Part shown: positions 42,202 to 50,968 of the stretch, piece by piece
Numbering within the stretch: position 1 is the first letter of the stretch
How the letters are laid out: every line of letters starts with the position of its first letter
Source: Gemmatimonadota bacterium
GTDB taxonomy: Bacteria > Gemmatimonadota > Gemmatimonadetes > Gemmatimonadales > GWC2-71-9
Direction of reading: 5' to 3'
Assembly: GCA_016713435.1 (NCBI GenBank)
Contig: JADJPD010000001.1
Location: 744,001-808,000 of the forward strand
DNA: 64,000 nucleotides
Translations under genes and position numbers: made by a program
The notes under the pieces: generated by a model
The model's database searches: none
Seen by the model: only the letters and a program-made list of their open reading frames with translations
Told to the model about the DNA's origin: nothing

Positions 42202-43785
42202 ATGACCGCCACGGCTCCCGCCCAGCAGAAGATCACGTACACGTCCACCAACGTGGACCTTACGGCGTTCCACCAGGCCTTCGACGAGGCGCTCGCCGCC
42301 GTCCGGAAGGCCGCCGGCGCCTCGCACCCCCTCTGGATCGACGGCAAGGCCGTCGAGGCGCCGGGCCGCACCCCGATCACCGACGTCTCGCCCATCGACA
42401 CGAGCCTCATCCTCGGCGTCTTCACCGCCGCGGGCCCCGAGCACGTGGACCTGGCGGTCAAGGCCGCGGTGCGCGCCCAGAAGGCGTGGGCCAGGCTCCC
42501 GTGGCAGGAGCGCGTGCGCATCCTCCGCCAGGCGGCGACGCTCATCCGCGAGCGGAAGTTCGAGCTCTCCGCCATCATGGCCTACGAGGTGGGCAAGAAC
42601 CGCTTCGAGGCCATGGGGGACACCGAGGAAAGCGCCGACCTCATCGACTACTACTGCCAGCAGGTCGAGGATCATCACGGCTACATCAAGCCGATGAACA
42701 ACCTCACGCCCATCGAGCGGAACACCGAGCTGCTCCGCCCCTACGGCGTCTTCGCCTGCGTGGCCCCGTTCAACTTCCCGCTGGCCCTCTCCACCGGCAT
42801 GTCGAGCGCGGCGCTCATGACGGGGAACGCCGTCGTGTACAAGCCGGCCGAGGACACCCCGTGGACCGGCCTCAAGCTGTACGAGGTGTACCGCGACGCG
42901 GGGGTCCCCGCCGGGGTCTTCAGCTTCGTCACCGGCCGCGGCCGCGAGATGGGTGACGCGCTCTGGCAGCACCCGGGCGTGGACGGCGTGGTGTTCACCG
43001 GCTCCAAGCCCGTGGGCATGCGGATCTTCCACGGCCTCTCCGAGAAGTGGGTCAAGCCCTGCCTCATGGAGCTCGGCGGCAAGAACGCGGTGATCGTCAC
43101 CGAGACGGCGGACCTCGACGCCGCGGCCGAGGGCTGCATGCGCTCGGCGTTCGGGCTGCAGAACCAGAAGTGCAGCGCCACCAGCCGCGTGTACGTGGAC
43201 CGGAAGGTGTACCCCGCCTTCGTCGAGAAGCTGATCGCCAAGACCAAGGCCATCACCATGGGCGACGTGACCCAGAAGGACGTCTGGTTCGGGCCCGTGA
43301 TCAACGAGCGCGCAGTGCAGCACTGGGAGAAGGCGGTGGCCCAGGCCGGCCGCGAGGGCAAGGTGCTGCTCGGCGGCACCCGCCTCCGGGGCGAGGTGTT
43401 CGACAAGGGCCACTTCGTGGCGCCCACCATCGCCGAACTGCCGCTCGAGAGCACGCTCTTCCTCGAGGAGCTCTTCGCGCCGTTCCTGGCCATCGCGCCG
43501 GTGGACTCGCTGGACCAGGCGCTCGCCGAGGCCAACAAGGTGGAGTTCGGGCTGACGGCGGGGTTCTTCTCGGCGAAGCAGGAGGAGATCGACCGCTTCT
43601 TCGACGAGATCGAGGCGGGCGTCTGCTACGTCAACAAGCGGAGCGGCGCCACCACCGGCGCCTGGCCGGGCGCGCAGGCCTTCTGCGGCTGGAAGGGCTC
43701 GGGCGGCAGCGGCAAGGGCGGCTGCGGGCCGTGGTACGTCCAGCAGTTCATGCGAGAGCAGAGCCGAACCGTCATCACGGGCTGA
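42202..43785 (+). CDS. Amino-semialdehyde dehydrogenase (P5C/glutamate-semialdehyde dehydrogenase-like)
   Basis: 527 residues, the length of PruA-type enzymes. Base Glu290 in MELGGK and catalytic Cys324 in QNQKCSATSR are present, as are FTGSKPVGM, EELFAPFLAI and GWKGSGGSGKGGCGPWYVQQ. PruA-like enzymes oxidise amino-acid omega-semialdehydes to dicarboxylic amino acids. Context (kamA and an omega-aminotransferase) suggests 3-amino-6-oxohexanoate as substrate; glutamate semialdehyde is the alternative. Confidence 0.88.
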   Translation: MTATAPAQQKITYTSTNVDLTAFHQAFDEALAAVRKAAGASHPLWIDGKAVEAPGRTPITDVSPIDTSLILGVFTAAGPEHVDLAVKAAVRAQKAWARLPWQERVRILRQAATLIRERKFELSAIMAYEVGKNRFEAMGDTEESADLIDYYCQQVEDHHGYIKPMNNLTPIERNTELLRPYGVFACVAPFNFPLALSTGMSSAALMTGNAVVYKPAEDTPWTGLKLYEVYRDAGVPAGVFSFVTGRGREMGDALWQHPGVDGVVFTGSKPVGMRIFHGLSEKWVKPCLMELGGKNAVIVTETADLDAAAEGCMRSAFGLQNQKCSATSRVYVDRKVYPAFVEKLIAKTKAITMGDVTQKDVWFGPVINERAVQHWEKAVAQAGREGKVLLGGTRLRGEVFDKGHFVAPTIAELPLESTLFLEELFAPFLAIAPVDSLDQALAEANKVEFGLTAGFFSAKQEEIDRFFDEIEAGVCYVNKRSGATTGAWPGAQAFCGWKGSGGSGKGGCGPWYVQQFMREQSRTVITG

Positions 43786-43832
43786 TTCGAGGGCCCGGGG
43801 GGCGCGGGCCGGGCCCCCGCGCCCCGCGCGGC

Positions 43833-43882
43833 GGGGGGGGGGGGGGGGGGGGGGGGGGGGGAAAAAAAAAGGGGGGGGGGGG
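43833..43882. repeat. Homopolymer block: 29 G, 9 A, 12 G
   Basis: The 159-bp gap between the dehydrogenase and aminotransferase genes contains an uninterrupted run of 29 G, then 9 A, then 12 G, next to a GC palindrome-rich stretch. Such a tract is unlike anything else here and may be a sequencing or assembly artefact. Confidence 0.9.
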
Positions 43883-43944
43883 CGCAGACCCCACGGCCCC
43901 ACATCGGGGTTGGCGACTTCGAGCATCCTGGAAGGCAGCACACC

Positions 43945-45252
43945 ATGACCACCCGCAACTACCCCCGCGTCGTCACGGCCCCGCCGGGCCCCAAGGCCAA
44001 GGCCATCATCGCGCGGGACGAGGCCTGGACCTCGCCCTCGCTGATCAAGGAGTACCCGCTCGTCATCGGCGGCGGGTGCGGGGCCGTGGTCGAGGACGTG
44101 GACGGCAACACGTTCATCGACTACATGGCGGGCATCGCGGTGAGCGCCACGGGCTACAACCACCCCAAGGTGGTGGCGGCCATCCAGGAACAGGCGGCCA
44201 GGTTCCTGCACATCTGCGCCACCGACTTCTACTTCGACGGCTTCGCGGCCCTCTCGGAGCGGCTGGCCCGGCTCGCGCCCGGCACCAGCAAGAAGCGCAC
44301 GTTCCTGACCAACAGCGGCACCGAGGCCATCGAGGGCGCCATCAAGCTGGCGCGCTACCACACGCGGCGGCCCGCGCTCATCGCCTTCCAGGGCTCGTTC
44401 CACGGGCGCACCTACGGGGCGATGTCGCTCACCTCGAGCAAGATGCGCCAGCACAAGCATTTCGGGCCGTTCCTGCCCGAGGTGCACCACATCCCCTACG
44501 CCAACCCGTACCGCTACGAGCACGCGCTCGAGTACTCGCTCGACGCGCTGCACAACCTCTTCGAGCGGCACGTGGCGCCCGATGACGTGGCGGCCATCTT
44601 CGTGGAGCCGATCCAGGGCGAGGGCGGGTACGTGATCCCGGCCGCGGGCTTCCTCCCCGCGCTCCGCGAGATCTGCGACAAGCACGGCATCCTGCTCGTG
44701 GCGGATGAGGTGCAGTCCGGCAACGGCCGCACCGGCAAGTGGTGGGCGTGCGATCACGAGGGCGTCGAGCCCGACATCCTCGTCACCGCCAAGGGCCTCG
44801 GCAGCGGGATGCCGATCGGCGCCTTCGTGGCCAAGGAGTCGGTGATGACGTGGGAGGGCGGGAGCCACGGCTCCACCTACGGCGGCAACCCGGTGGCCGT
44901 GGCCGCGGCACTCGCCACGCTCGACATCATCGAGCCCATGCTCCCCCAGATCGCGAAGATGGGCGAGCGGATGCTCGGCCACGCCCAGCGCATGCAGGAC
45001 AAGTACCCGGTCCTCGGCAACGTCCGCGGCCGCGGCCTCATGCTCGGCATGGAGTTCGTGAAGGACCGCACCACCAAGGAGCCGTACCCGGAGATCATCG
45101 ACCGGATCACCGAGCGCGCCTTCCACAAGGGCCTGCTGCTCCTCGGCTGCGGCAAGAGCACCTTCCGCCTGGCCCCGCCCCTCGTGCTCGACGAGTACGA
45201 CGTGGACACCGGCATGGGCATCCTCGAGGAGTGCATCCGCGAGGAGGACTGA
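43945..45252 (+). CDS. Class III omega-aminotransferase (GABA/acetylornithine type)
   Basis: 435 residues. The PLP lysine is K283 in TAKGLGSGMP; D254 in LVADEVQSGN binds the pyridine N. NSGTEAIEGAIKLARYHT, FHGRTYGAMS and EPIQGEGGY are the GabT/ArgD family blocks. It removes an omega-amino group onto a 2-oxoacid. In this operon the likely substrate is the 6-amino group of beta-lysine (inference). Third gene after kamA, followed by a terminator hairpin. Confidence 0.9.
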   Translation: MTTRNYPRVVTAPPGPKAKAIIARDEAWTSPSLIKEYPLVIGGGCGAVVEDVDGNTFIDYMAGIAVSATGYNHPKVVAAIQEQAARFLHICATDFYFDGFAALSERLARLAPGTSKKRTFLTNSGTEAIEGAIKLARYHTRRPALIAFQGSFHGRTYGAMSLTSSKMRQHKHFGPFLPEVHHIPYANPYRYEHALEYSLDALHNLFERHVAPDDVAAIFVEPIQGEGGYVIPAAGFLPALREICDKHGILLVADEVQSGNGRTGKWWACDHEGVEPDILVTAKGLGSGMPIGAFVAKESVMTWEGGSHGSTYGGNPVAVAAALATLDIIEPMLPQIAKMGERMLGHAQRMQDKYPVLGNVRGRGLMLGMEFVKDRTTKEPYPEIIDRITERAFHKGLLLLGCGKSTFRLAPPLVLDEYDVDTGMGILEECIREED

Positions 45253-45269
45253 CCGTCCGCGGCATCCCG

Positions 45270-45295
45270 AAGCGGCCCGGGTCCCCGGGCCGCTT
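45270..45295 (+). terminator. Strong hairpin after the kamA operon
   Basis: AAGCGGCCCGGG, loop TC, CCCGGGCCGCTT: a perfect 12-bp stem 18 bases after the aminotransferase stop, followed by CTTGA. Confidence 0.7.
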
Positions 45296-45296
45296 C

Positions 45297-45329
45297 TTGA
45301 CAGATATCCATAAGTGGTTACTTATGGAG
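45297..45329 (+). promoter_or_regulatory. ArsR-gene promoter with operator palindrome
   Basis: A consensus -35 TTGACA (45297-45302) is followed by the perfect inverted repeat CCATAAGT, GGTT, ACTTATGG (45308-45327), which would cover the -10 region. GGAG (45326-45329) is the RBS for ATG 45335. This is the normal place for an ArsR autorepressor site. Confidence 0.7.
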
Positions 45330-45334
45330 TAACG

Positions 45335-45655
45335 ATGCCCGCGCTCTCTGCCCTTGCCGCCCTCGCCGATCCCACCCGCCGGACGCTCTACGAGCGGCTC
45401 CGGCGACGGTCCCACACCGTGGGGGAGCTGGCCACCCGGCTCCGGGTGAGCCAGCCGGCCGTCTCCCAGCACCTCAAGGTGCTCCGGGACGCGCGCCTGG
45501 TGACGCACCAGGCCGAGGGCACGCGCCGGTTCTATCGCGCCACGCCGGAGGGGCTCGCCGAGCTCCGGCGCTACATCGAGACGCTGTGGGACGATGTGCT
45601 CACGGCCTACGCCGCCGACGATCCCGCTCCCCCCGCCCGCCGGAGGACCCCATGA
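45335..45655 (+). CDS. ArsR family HTH repressor
   Basis: 106 residues. The winged helix ALADPTRRTLYERLRRRSHT, VGELATRLRVSQPAVSQHLK, LRDARLVTHQAEGTRRFYRA is the ArsR pattern. There is no Cys-x-Cys metal site, so it belongs to the non-metal group commonly paired with AHSA1 proteins. It overlaps the next gene by four bases. Confidence 0.9.
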   Translation: MPALSALAALADPTRRTLYERLRRRSHTVGELATRLRVSQPAVSQHLKVLRDARLVTHQAEGTRRFYRATPEGLAELRRYIETLWDDVLTAYAADDPAPPARRRTP

Positions 45656-46206
45656 CGCTCCCGCCCGTCGAACGCCACATCTCGGTTTCCTGGGGCCCGG
45701 AGGAGGCGTTCCGTCGCTTCGCCCTGGACTTCGCGAAGTGGTGGCCGCGGAAGACACACTCCATCGGCGGGCCGAAGGTCAAGGAGATCGTGCTGGAGCC
45801 GCGGGTGGGTGGGCGGATCTACGAGGAGCTGGTGGACGGCCGCCGGTTCCAGTGGGGGCAGATCCTCGCGTGGGAGCCGCCGGGCCGCCTCATGTTCACC
45901 TTCCATCCCTCGCGCGAGCCGAGCAGCGCGCAGGACGTGGAGGTGCGATTCGTGCCTGAGGGCACGGGCACGCGCCTCGAGCTGGTGGCCACCAAGTGGG
46001 AGAACTGGGGGAAGGACGCGGCCAAGGCGCGGAAGGGCTACCACCTCGGCTGGGGCTACGTGCTCAAGGTGTGGGCCGGCCGGCGGGACGCCGGCATGCT
46101 CTTGCTCGATGGGCTGGCCGCGGCCCTGACGGCGCTGCAGGTCTTCAAGGGCGGGCGGGATGCCGCGATCGCCAGGGCGGGCGGGGAGATCGCGCGCGGC
46201 GCCTAA
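45652..46206 (+). CDS. AHSA1/SRPBCC protein paired with ArsR
   Basis: 184 residues. VERHISVSWGPEEAFRRFAL, the WWPRKTHSI block, LEPRVGGRIYEE and WEPPGRLMFTFHP are typical of AHSA1-type START-like proteins. The ArsR-AHSA1 gene pair is very common in bacteria; the ligand is unknown. Confidence 0.85.
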   Translation: MTLPPVERHISVSWGPEEAFRRFALDFAKWWPRKTHSIGGPKVKEIVLEPRVGGRIYEELVDGRRFQWGQILAWEPPGRLMFTFHPSREPSSAQDVEVRFVPEGTGTRLELVATKWENWGKDAAKARKGYHLGWGYVLKVWAGRRDAGMLLLDGLAAALTALQVFKGGRDAAIARAGGEIARGA

Positions 46207-46263
46207 CGCGCGGGCCGGGGCGGACGGACGGGACGCCCCGGCGCCGGTGCACCGCTCACGCCG

Positions 46264-47607
46264 TCAGGCAAACGTCTGCGCGTACGCCGCCCTGACCCGC
46301 GTCACGAGCTCGTCGAGCTCCGCCTCGGTGATGATGAACGGCGGCGCCAGGCACGACAGGTCCCCGTTGGTCCCGTCGGCCTGCCCCATGTTGGGCCAGG
46401 TCATGAGCCCCGCCGCCAGCGCCGCCTCGGCGAAGCGCTCGGCCACCTTTTCCTTGCGCGGGAACGGAATCCGGCTCGCCTTGTCGGCCACGAACTCGAT
46501 GCCGGCCAGGAGGCCCCGGCCGCGAACGTCGCCCACGTGGGGGAGGTCGCGGAGCGCGGCGAGCTTCTGGTGGAACACGGCGCCCATCGCGCGGCAGCGG
46601 TCCACCAGCTTCTCGCGCTTGATGTAGCGCACGGCCGCGAGGCCGCCGGCCGCCAGCACCGGATGGTGGCTGAAGGTCTGCGCATGGAGCAGCGCACCCG
46701 AGCCCTTGGCGATCGGGTCAATGACCTTCCGCGTGGCCGCCACGCAGGAGAGCGGCACGTACCCGCCGGTGATCCCCTTCCCGAACGTCATGATGTCCGG
46801 CACCACGCCGTACTGCTCGATGGCGGCCCAGGTGCCCGTCCGCCCCGCCCCCACCAGCACCTCGTCGGCGATGAAGAGCACGTCGTGCCGGTCGCAGATG
46901 GCGCGGACGTTCTTGAAGTACTCCGGGGACGGCACCGAGTGCCCCGTCGAGCTCCCGCCCACCGGCTCCGCGATGAATGCGGCCACGTTGTCCGCGCCCA
47001 GCTCCCGGATGGCGGACTCGAGCAGCTCGCCGCTGCAGGTGGGGCACGCGGCGCCGCGCGCGCCGCCACCGCATTCGCAGCGGTAGGCGTACGGCGCCGG
47101 GATCCGGTGGATGTCCACCAGCCACTCGCGGTAATAGGTCTTGTAGTGCTCCCGCGCGGAGGCGGAGAGCGCCAACAGTGTGTTGCCGTGATACGCCGGG
47201 AAGAGGGCGATGACCTTGTGCTTGGACGGCCGCCCCGACTCCACCCAGTGTTGCCGCGCCAGCTTGAGCGCCGCTTCCACCGCCTCGGAGCCGCTGCCCA
47301 GGAAGTAGAACTTGTCGAGGGCCGGCGGCATGAGGGTGGCCAGCTCGTCCGCCAGGGCCTCGACGGGTTCACTGGTGAAGGCGGTGCCGTTCAGGTACGC
47401 CACCTTCCCCGCCTGCCGCGCCAGCGCCTCCCCGATCTCGGCCACGCCGTGGCCCAGGTTGGCCACGAAGGCGCCGCCGCTGCCGTCGAGGTAGCGCTTG
47501 CCATCGGCATCCACCAGCCAGCAGCCCTCGCCGTGGGTGATGAGGGGGAAGGTGCGGGTGAGCTTGCGGTAGAAGACGTGCGAGTCGGGGTAGCGATGGG
47601 GAGGCAT
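46264..47607 (-). CDS. Class III aminotransferase with a Cys-rich insertion
   Basis: 447 residues. The PLP lysine is in MTFGKGITGGYVPLS, DEVLVGAGRTG holds the Asp, and FLGSGSEAVEAALKLARQHW and YHGNTLLALS are present. In the variable loop after IPAPYAY there is CECGGGARGAACPTC, four cysteines in CxC and CxxC pairs that could bind zinc or iron. The class includes beta-alanine-, taurine- and omega-amino acid:pyruvate aminotransferases. It could remove the 3-amino group in the proposed pathway (inference). Confidence 0.88.
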   Translation of the reverse strand: MPPHRYPDSHVFYRKLTRTFPLITHGEGCWLVDADGKRYLDGSGGAFVANLGHGVAEIGEALARQAGKVAYLNGTAFTSEPVEALADELATLMPPALDKFYFLGSGSEAVEAALKLARQHWVESGRPSKHKVIALFPAYHGNTLLALSASAREHYKTYYREWLVDIHRIPAPYAYRCECGGGARGAACPTCSGELLESAIRELGADNVAAFIAEPVGGSSTGHSVPSPEYFKNVRAICDRHDVLFIADEVLVGAGRTGTWAAIEQYGVVPDIMTFGKGITGGYVPLSCVAATRKVIDPIAKGSGALLHAQTFSHHPVLAAGGLAAVRYIKREKLVDRCRAMGAVFHQKLAALRDLPHVGDVRGRGLLAGIEFVADKASRIPFPRKEKVAERFAEAALAAGLMTWPNMGQADGTNGDLSCLAPPFIITEAELDELVTRVRAAYAQTFA

Positions 47608-47781
47608 GGCTTGAACTTAGTCGGGGAAACAGGCCAAGGTGACCCCTGAACCCGCACCCGGGGACGGCCACGTGGACGCCGCGTTCATGCGACGCCGTCC
47701 ATCAGACTCCGATGAACCCGCGAGGGCCCCAGGGAGATGACTTGGGGTTCATGGACCTGGATCGAAGGGAGTCTGTCGCAC

Positions 47782-49446
47782 CTAGGGGGCCCGGGGCTGC
47801 GCCAGGGCGGGGGAGCTGTTGGGGTCATCCTCACCCGCAATCAGAGCGTGGTCGACCTGCCGGAAGCTCTCCACCAGCCTGAGGGTTGCGAGAAGCTCGT
47901 CGATGCTGGTGACGGGAGCGATCTTCACATAGTAGAAGGCTCCGGCATCGATCCGACTCCCGCCGACAACGGCACCTCTCAGAGCGTCGATGACGGCTCG
48001 CTTCTCGGCTAGCGTAGCGGTCCTCTTGAATCCGATCTGGATCAGGTTACGAGGAGCAAAGACATATCCTTCAGGAGTCCTCAGCATGTTCTCGGGGTCA
48101 AAGAACGAGGCCCGGAGCGCCGGATCGAACCCGTCCGGGGGAACCGGTGGGACGACCGGTGAGCGGTACTGGGGATCCAGGTTCCGTGCGATCCCGGCAA
48201 AGTTCACTTGTGGAAAGGCCTCGACCACCTTGGTGATCGCCAGCAGTTCGCTGCTTGTCGTCACGGGTGGGATCTTGACATGATAGATGCCGCCGGCACT
48301 CAAGAAGGCTCCCCCGACAACCTCGCCACCGATGGCGTCCATCACGGCCTGTTTCTCGGCCTGCGTTGCTGAATTGTAGAAGACGACGGTGATCAGGTCC
48401 CGTGGGGCGAAGTCGTAGCCTTCGGGGGTCTTGAGGAGATTGGCGGGAAGAAAGAACGAATCCCAGAGCGCCTTATCAATCCCATCCGGCGGGAGCGCGG
48501 GCACCATCACTTGACACGCACTCCCTCGGCGCGGCCTCCCCGTCGCTGGATCGACGGCGCTCGCGGGGATGGTGTCCCCCACCACCGGCCGCCAGTTCCG
48601 CACAGCCTCGTTGCCGATCTCGGCCGCATCCAGCACATCGAGCCGCCGCTGGCAGAAAGCATCCCAGCCCGGCCCCTTGGGGTCATCGTTCTCTCCCAGG
48701 CCGGGCAGGTTGCCCGGCGCGACGTTCCCGACGAGTTCCCGGAGATCCCCGACCACCGGGATCGGCTGCCCTGCCCGTGCCTGATTGCCTACGGCCCAGT
48801 TGGCCACCCAGGCCACGTCCAGCACGTTGATCAGGCCGTTCCCGTCCACGTCGCCGTAGCGCCGGCCGGTGGGCACCGAATCAATGAGGCGGGCACGGAG
48901 CGCCGTCTCGCGCAGGGCAGACGGCCAGCCGCCCGGCACCACGGCCGCTGGTCGCCGTACCGTCCCGGGGACCACCTCGGCCCGTCCGCCGTTGTCGAGG
49001 ATGTCGCTTGCGGTGACCCCGAGCTCGTGCGTATAGGCGAGGCCCTCAGCGTACCCCGAATTCCGGACCTCGAAGAGCAGCACCAGTCCGTGCACGGGGA
49101 GGCCTCGAGGATCCACCGCCAGCACCCGGAGGTTGCCGGCCGCCGAATCCGCGGGGTCCACCGCCAGCACCGGGAACAGCGTGTCGAGCGCAGGCTGGCC
49201 CAGAAAGCGCAGGGCGGCGGGCCGGAAGCGGAAGGTGCCCTGGGTCGCCGTCGCTGTATCGCCCCCCGCCGACGTGACGTCCAAGGCGATGGCGATGGTA
49301 TCCCCCCGCTGGCCCCCGGCCGGGACCGTGATGTGGATCCGCGCCTCAGGTGCGTGCGGCAGGTGGGCCACCGGCGCGAGGGTGTCCCGGCAGCCCAGGG
49401 CACTGCCGAGTGAGGCCGCGACGAGGGTCAGCAGGCATGTGATCAT
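47782..49446 (-). CDS. Lipoprotein: cohesin-like domain, dockerin-like motif and two protease-prodomain repeats
   Basis: 554 residues from ATG 49446. Lipobox SALGC (Cys19). Residues 35-170 look like a cohesin-type beta-sandwich (VPAGGQRGDTIAIALDVTSA). Residues 208-227, GDVDGNGLINVLDVAWVANW, match a calcium-binding dockerin repeat, with a second weaker copy near 278-293. Residues 327-429 and 446-546 are two similar ~100-residue repeats (TPEGYxFAPRxLI..., ATxAEKxAVxDAxxGxVVGG..., YxVKIxPV...ELLA). These resemble subtilase propeptides, but no protease domain follows. Role unknown. Confidence 0.65.
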   Translation of the reverse strand: MITCLLTLVAASLGSALGCRDTLAPVAHLPHAPEARIHITVPAGGQRGDTIAIALDVTSAGGDTATATQGTFRFRPAALRFLGQPALDTLFPVLAVDPADSAAGNLRVLAVDPRGLPVHGLVLLFEVRNSGYAEGLAYTHELGVTASDILDNGGRAEVVPGTVRRPAAVVPGGWPSALRETALRARLIDSVPTGRRYGDVDGNGLINVLDVAWVANWAVGNQARAGQPIPVVGDLRELVGNVAPGNLPGLGENDDPKGPGWDAFCQRRLDVLDAAEIGNEAVRNWRPVVGDTIPASAVDPATGRPRRGSACQVMVPALPPDGIDKALWDSFFLPANLLKTPEGYDFAPRDLITVVFYNSATQAEKQAVMDAIGGEVVGGAFLSAGGIYHVKIPPVTTSSELLAITKVVEAFPQVNFAGIARNLDPQYRSPVVPPVPPDGFDPALRASFFDPENMLRTPEGYVFAPRNLIQIGFKRTATLAEKRAVIDALRGAVVGGSRIDAGAFYYVKIAPVTSIDELLATLRLVESFRQVDHALIAGEDDPNSSPALAQPRAP

Positions 49447-49924
49447 GGGTTGGACACCTCGGCCGGGGAGCCATGTGTGGTGCCCCGAATGAACAGTAGC
49501 GTGATGACAATTCTGCTGGGCGGTGGGCTCGATGCAGCTCGACCAAGTTGGGAGCCGCCGGCGACTGGGCAAGCGAACGTGACACGCCTAACGATACTGT
49601 TACCTGAGGCTGTCAGTCGCCATCACCTCGTGGATTCATGAAGCCGACGGACTCACCCTAGCCGGGCGACACGAGTTGGCATCGTGCCGGCCCCGGGATG
49701 GCCTGCGGCGGGCCCCGGGAGGAAACGGCGCCGGGGACCCACCGGGCCTGCATCCCCGGCCCTGGCACGGGGCAGGAAGCCTGGTTGACCCTTCAGGCCT
49801 GCCCCGGCTGAGGTTCGACAAGCAGTCGCCGAGCCACCTGCCGGCGGCTGCCGCCTTGCGCCACGCGTTTCGGCCCGCATCTTACCCCAGCACCGGGTTC
49901 CGCCTGCCCCTGACCGAGGCACGG
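49447..49924. other. Divergent intergenic region
   Basis: 478 bp between the dockerin-like lipoprotein (minus) and the peptide-export locus (plus). I found no convincing gene, -24/-12 promoter or palindrome matching those of the peptide genes. TTGACC (49788 region) and TTGCGC (49856 region) are possible -35 boxes for the export operon, unproven. Confidence 0.5.
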
Positions 49925-50953
49925 ATGTTCGGCCGCACCGTCTTCACCGCAGCAGACCAGACCTTCCTGACCGACGACCTCATCCTCGCCGCCCTGAGCG
50001 ACGGACGGTGGGACGTGCTGCGCCACCATGTCCGGGCGGCGCTGGAGCTGGACCACGCGCGGGGCGGCGCCCAGGACCCCGAGCTCGACGCGGCCTCCGA
50101 CCAGGCCGCCGCCGACTTCCGCTACGCCCGGGACCTGATCAGCGCCGAGGACACCAACGCCTGGCTGCTGGCCCGGGGCCTCAGCGTGGAGGACTGGTAC
50201 GATGCCCTGCGGCGCCGCCACCTCGAGGAAGAGGCGCGGGCCCGGCCCATCATGCCGCCGGCGCCGCCGGACCCGTCGGACTTCCTGCAGTCGGTCTGGG
50301 GGGAATTTGTGGTCTCCGGGATGGCCACGGAGCTGGCCGAGCTGCTGGCGCGCCAGGCCGTGGCGCAGGCGCTGCTCCCCGGCGAGCCGCCCGCCCCCGA
50401 CCCCGCCGCCCTGGCCGAGGATCTGGCCCTGGTGCGGGAGCACTTCCCGCAACTGGATGCCGCCGAGGCCCGCACCCGGCTGGGCCGCCTCATGACGCTC
50501 GCGTCGGCCGTGAGCCGGCTGGCCGACGTGATGTTGACGCCGGAGGCGCTGCGGAAGGAGCTCGAGCACCGGGCCCTGGACCTGGTGCACCTCTCCTGCG
50601 AGGTGGCCCTCTTCGACGACGCCCCCCGCGCCCGGGAGGCCGCACTCTGCGTCCGCGAGGACGGCCTGTCGCTGGCCGAGGCGGCGGAGGAGGCGCACAC
50701 CGAGGCGCAGGAGGCCGAGCTCTGGATCGACGAGCTGCCGCCCGACCTCCGCACCCCGCTCCGCTCGGCGGGCCCCGGCGAGCTGCTCGGCCCGATCGCC
50801 TGGGAGGGCCAGCCCGCGCTGGTGTACGTGCACGAGAAGCACCGCCCCACCCTGGACGATCCCGCGGTGCGGGACCGGGTGGAGCAGGGCCTCCTGGACC
50901 GCCTGCTCCAGGACCGGATGGAGACCCTGGTGACCTGGCAGCTCAAGTTCTGA
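49925..50953 (+). CDS. Parvulin-like (PpiC/SurA-related) protein of a peptide-export locus
   Basis: 342 residues from ATG 49925; further upstream in-frame sequence is not protein-like. The N-terminal 230 residues are helical (two-domain SurA_N-like). Residues 275-310, DLRTPLRSAGPGELLGPIAW then LVYVHEKHRPTLDDP, match the end of a PpiC rotamase domain, though a short one. No signal peptide, so probably cytosolic. Similar genes precede C39/ABC exporters in peptide clusters of other bacteria; here it may hold or guide the precursors. It is 15 bases before the exporter gene. Confidence 0.7.
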   Translation: MFGRTVFTAADQTFLTDDLILAALSDGRWDVLRHHVRAALELDHARGGAQDPELDAASDQAAADFRYARDLISAEDTNAWLLARGLSVEDWYDALRRRHLEEEARARPIMPPAPPDPSDFLQSVWGEFVVSGMATELAELLARQAVAQALLPGEPPAPDPAALAEDLALVREHFPQLDAAEARTRLGRLMTLASAVSRLADVMLTPEALRKELEHRALDLVHLSCEVALFDDAPRAREAALCVREDGLSLAEAAEEAHTEAQEAELWIDELPPDLRTPLRSAGPGELLGPIAWEGQPALVYVHEKHRPTLDDPAVRDRVEQGLLDRLLQDRMETLVTWQLKF

Positions 50954-50968
50954 CCTGACACGAGGCCC

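Noticed and set aside
40630..45126. 1498-codon open frame on the minus strand opposite kamA, the dehydrogenase and the aminotransferase
   Set aside because: Pure antisense shadow of three well-supported + strand genes; high GC removes stops. Composition is His/Arg/Val/Gly-rich without domains.
47712..47752. Inverted repeat ATGAACCC...GGGTTCAT downstream of the dockerin-like gene
   Set aside because: Only 8-bp arms with a 25-base loop; too weak to call a terminator.
49740..49800. Possible third -24/-12 promoter (TGGCACGGGGCAGGAAGC) before the export operon
   Set aside because: The -12 GC is not at the required spacing, and the upstream palindrome is missing.
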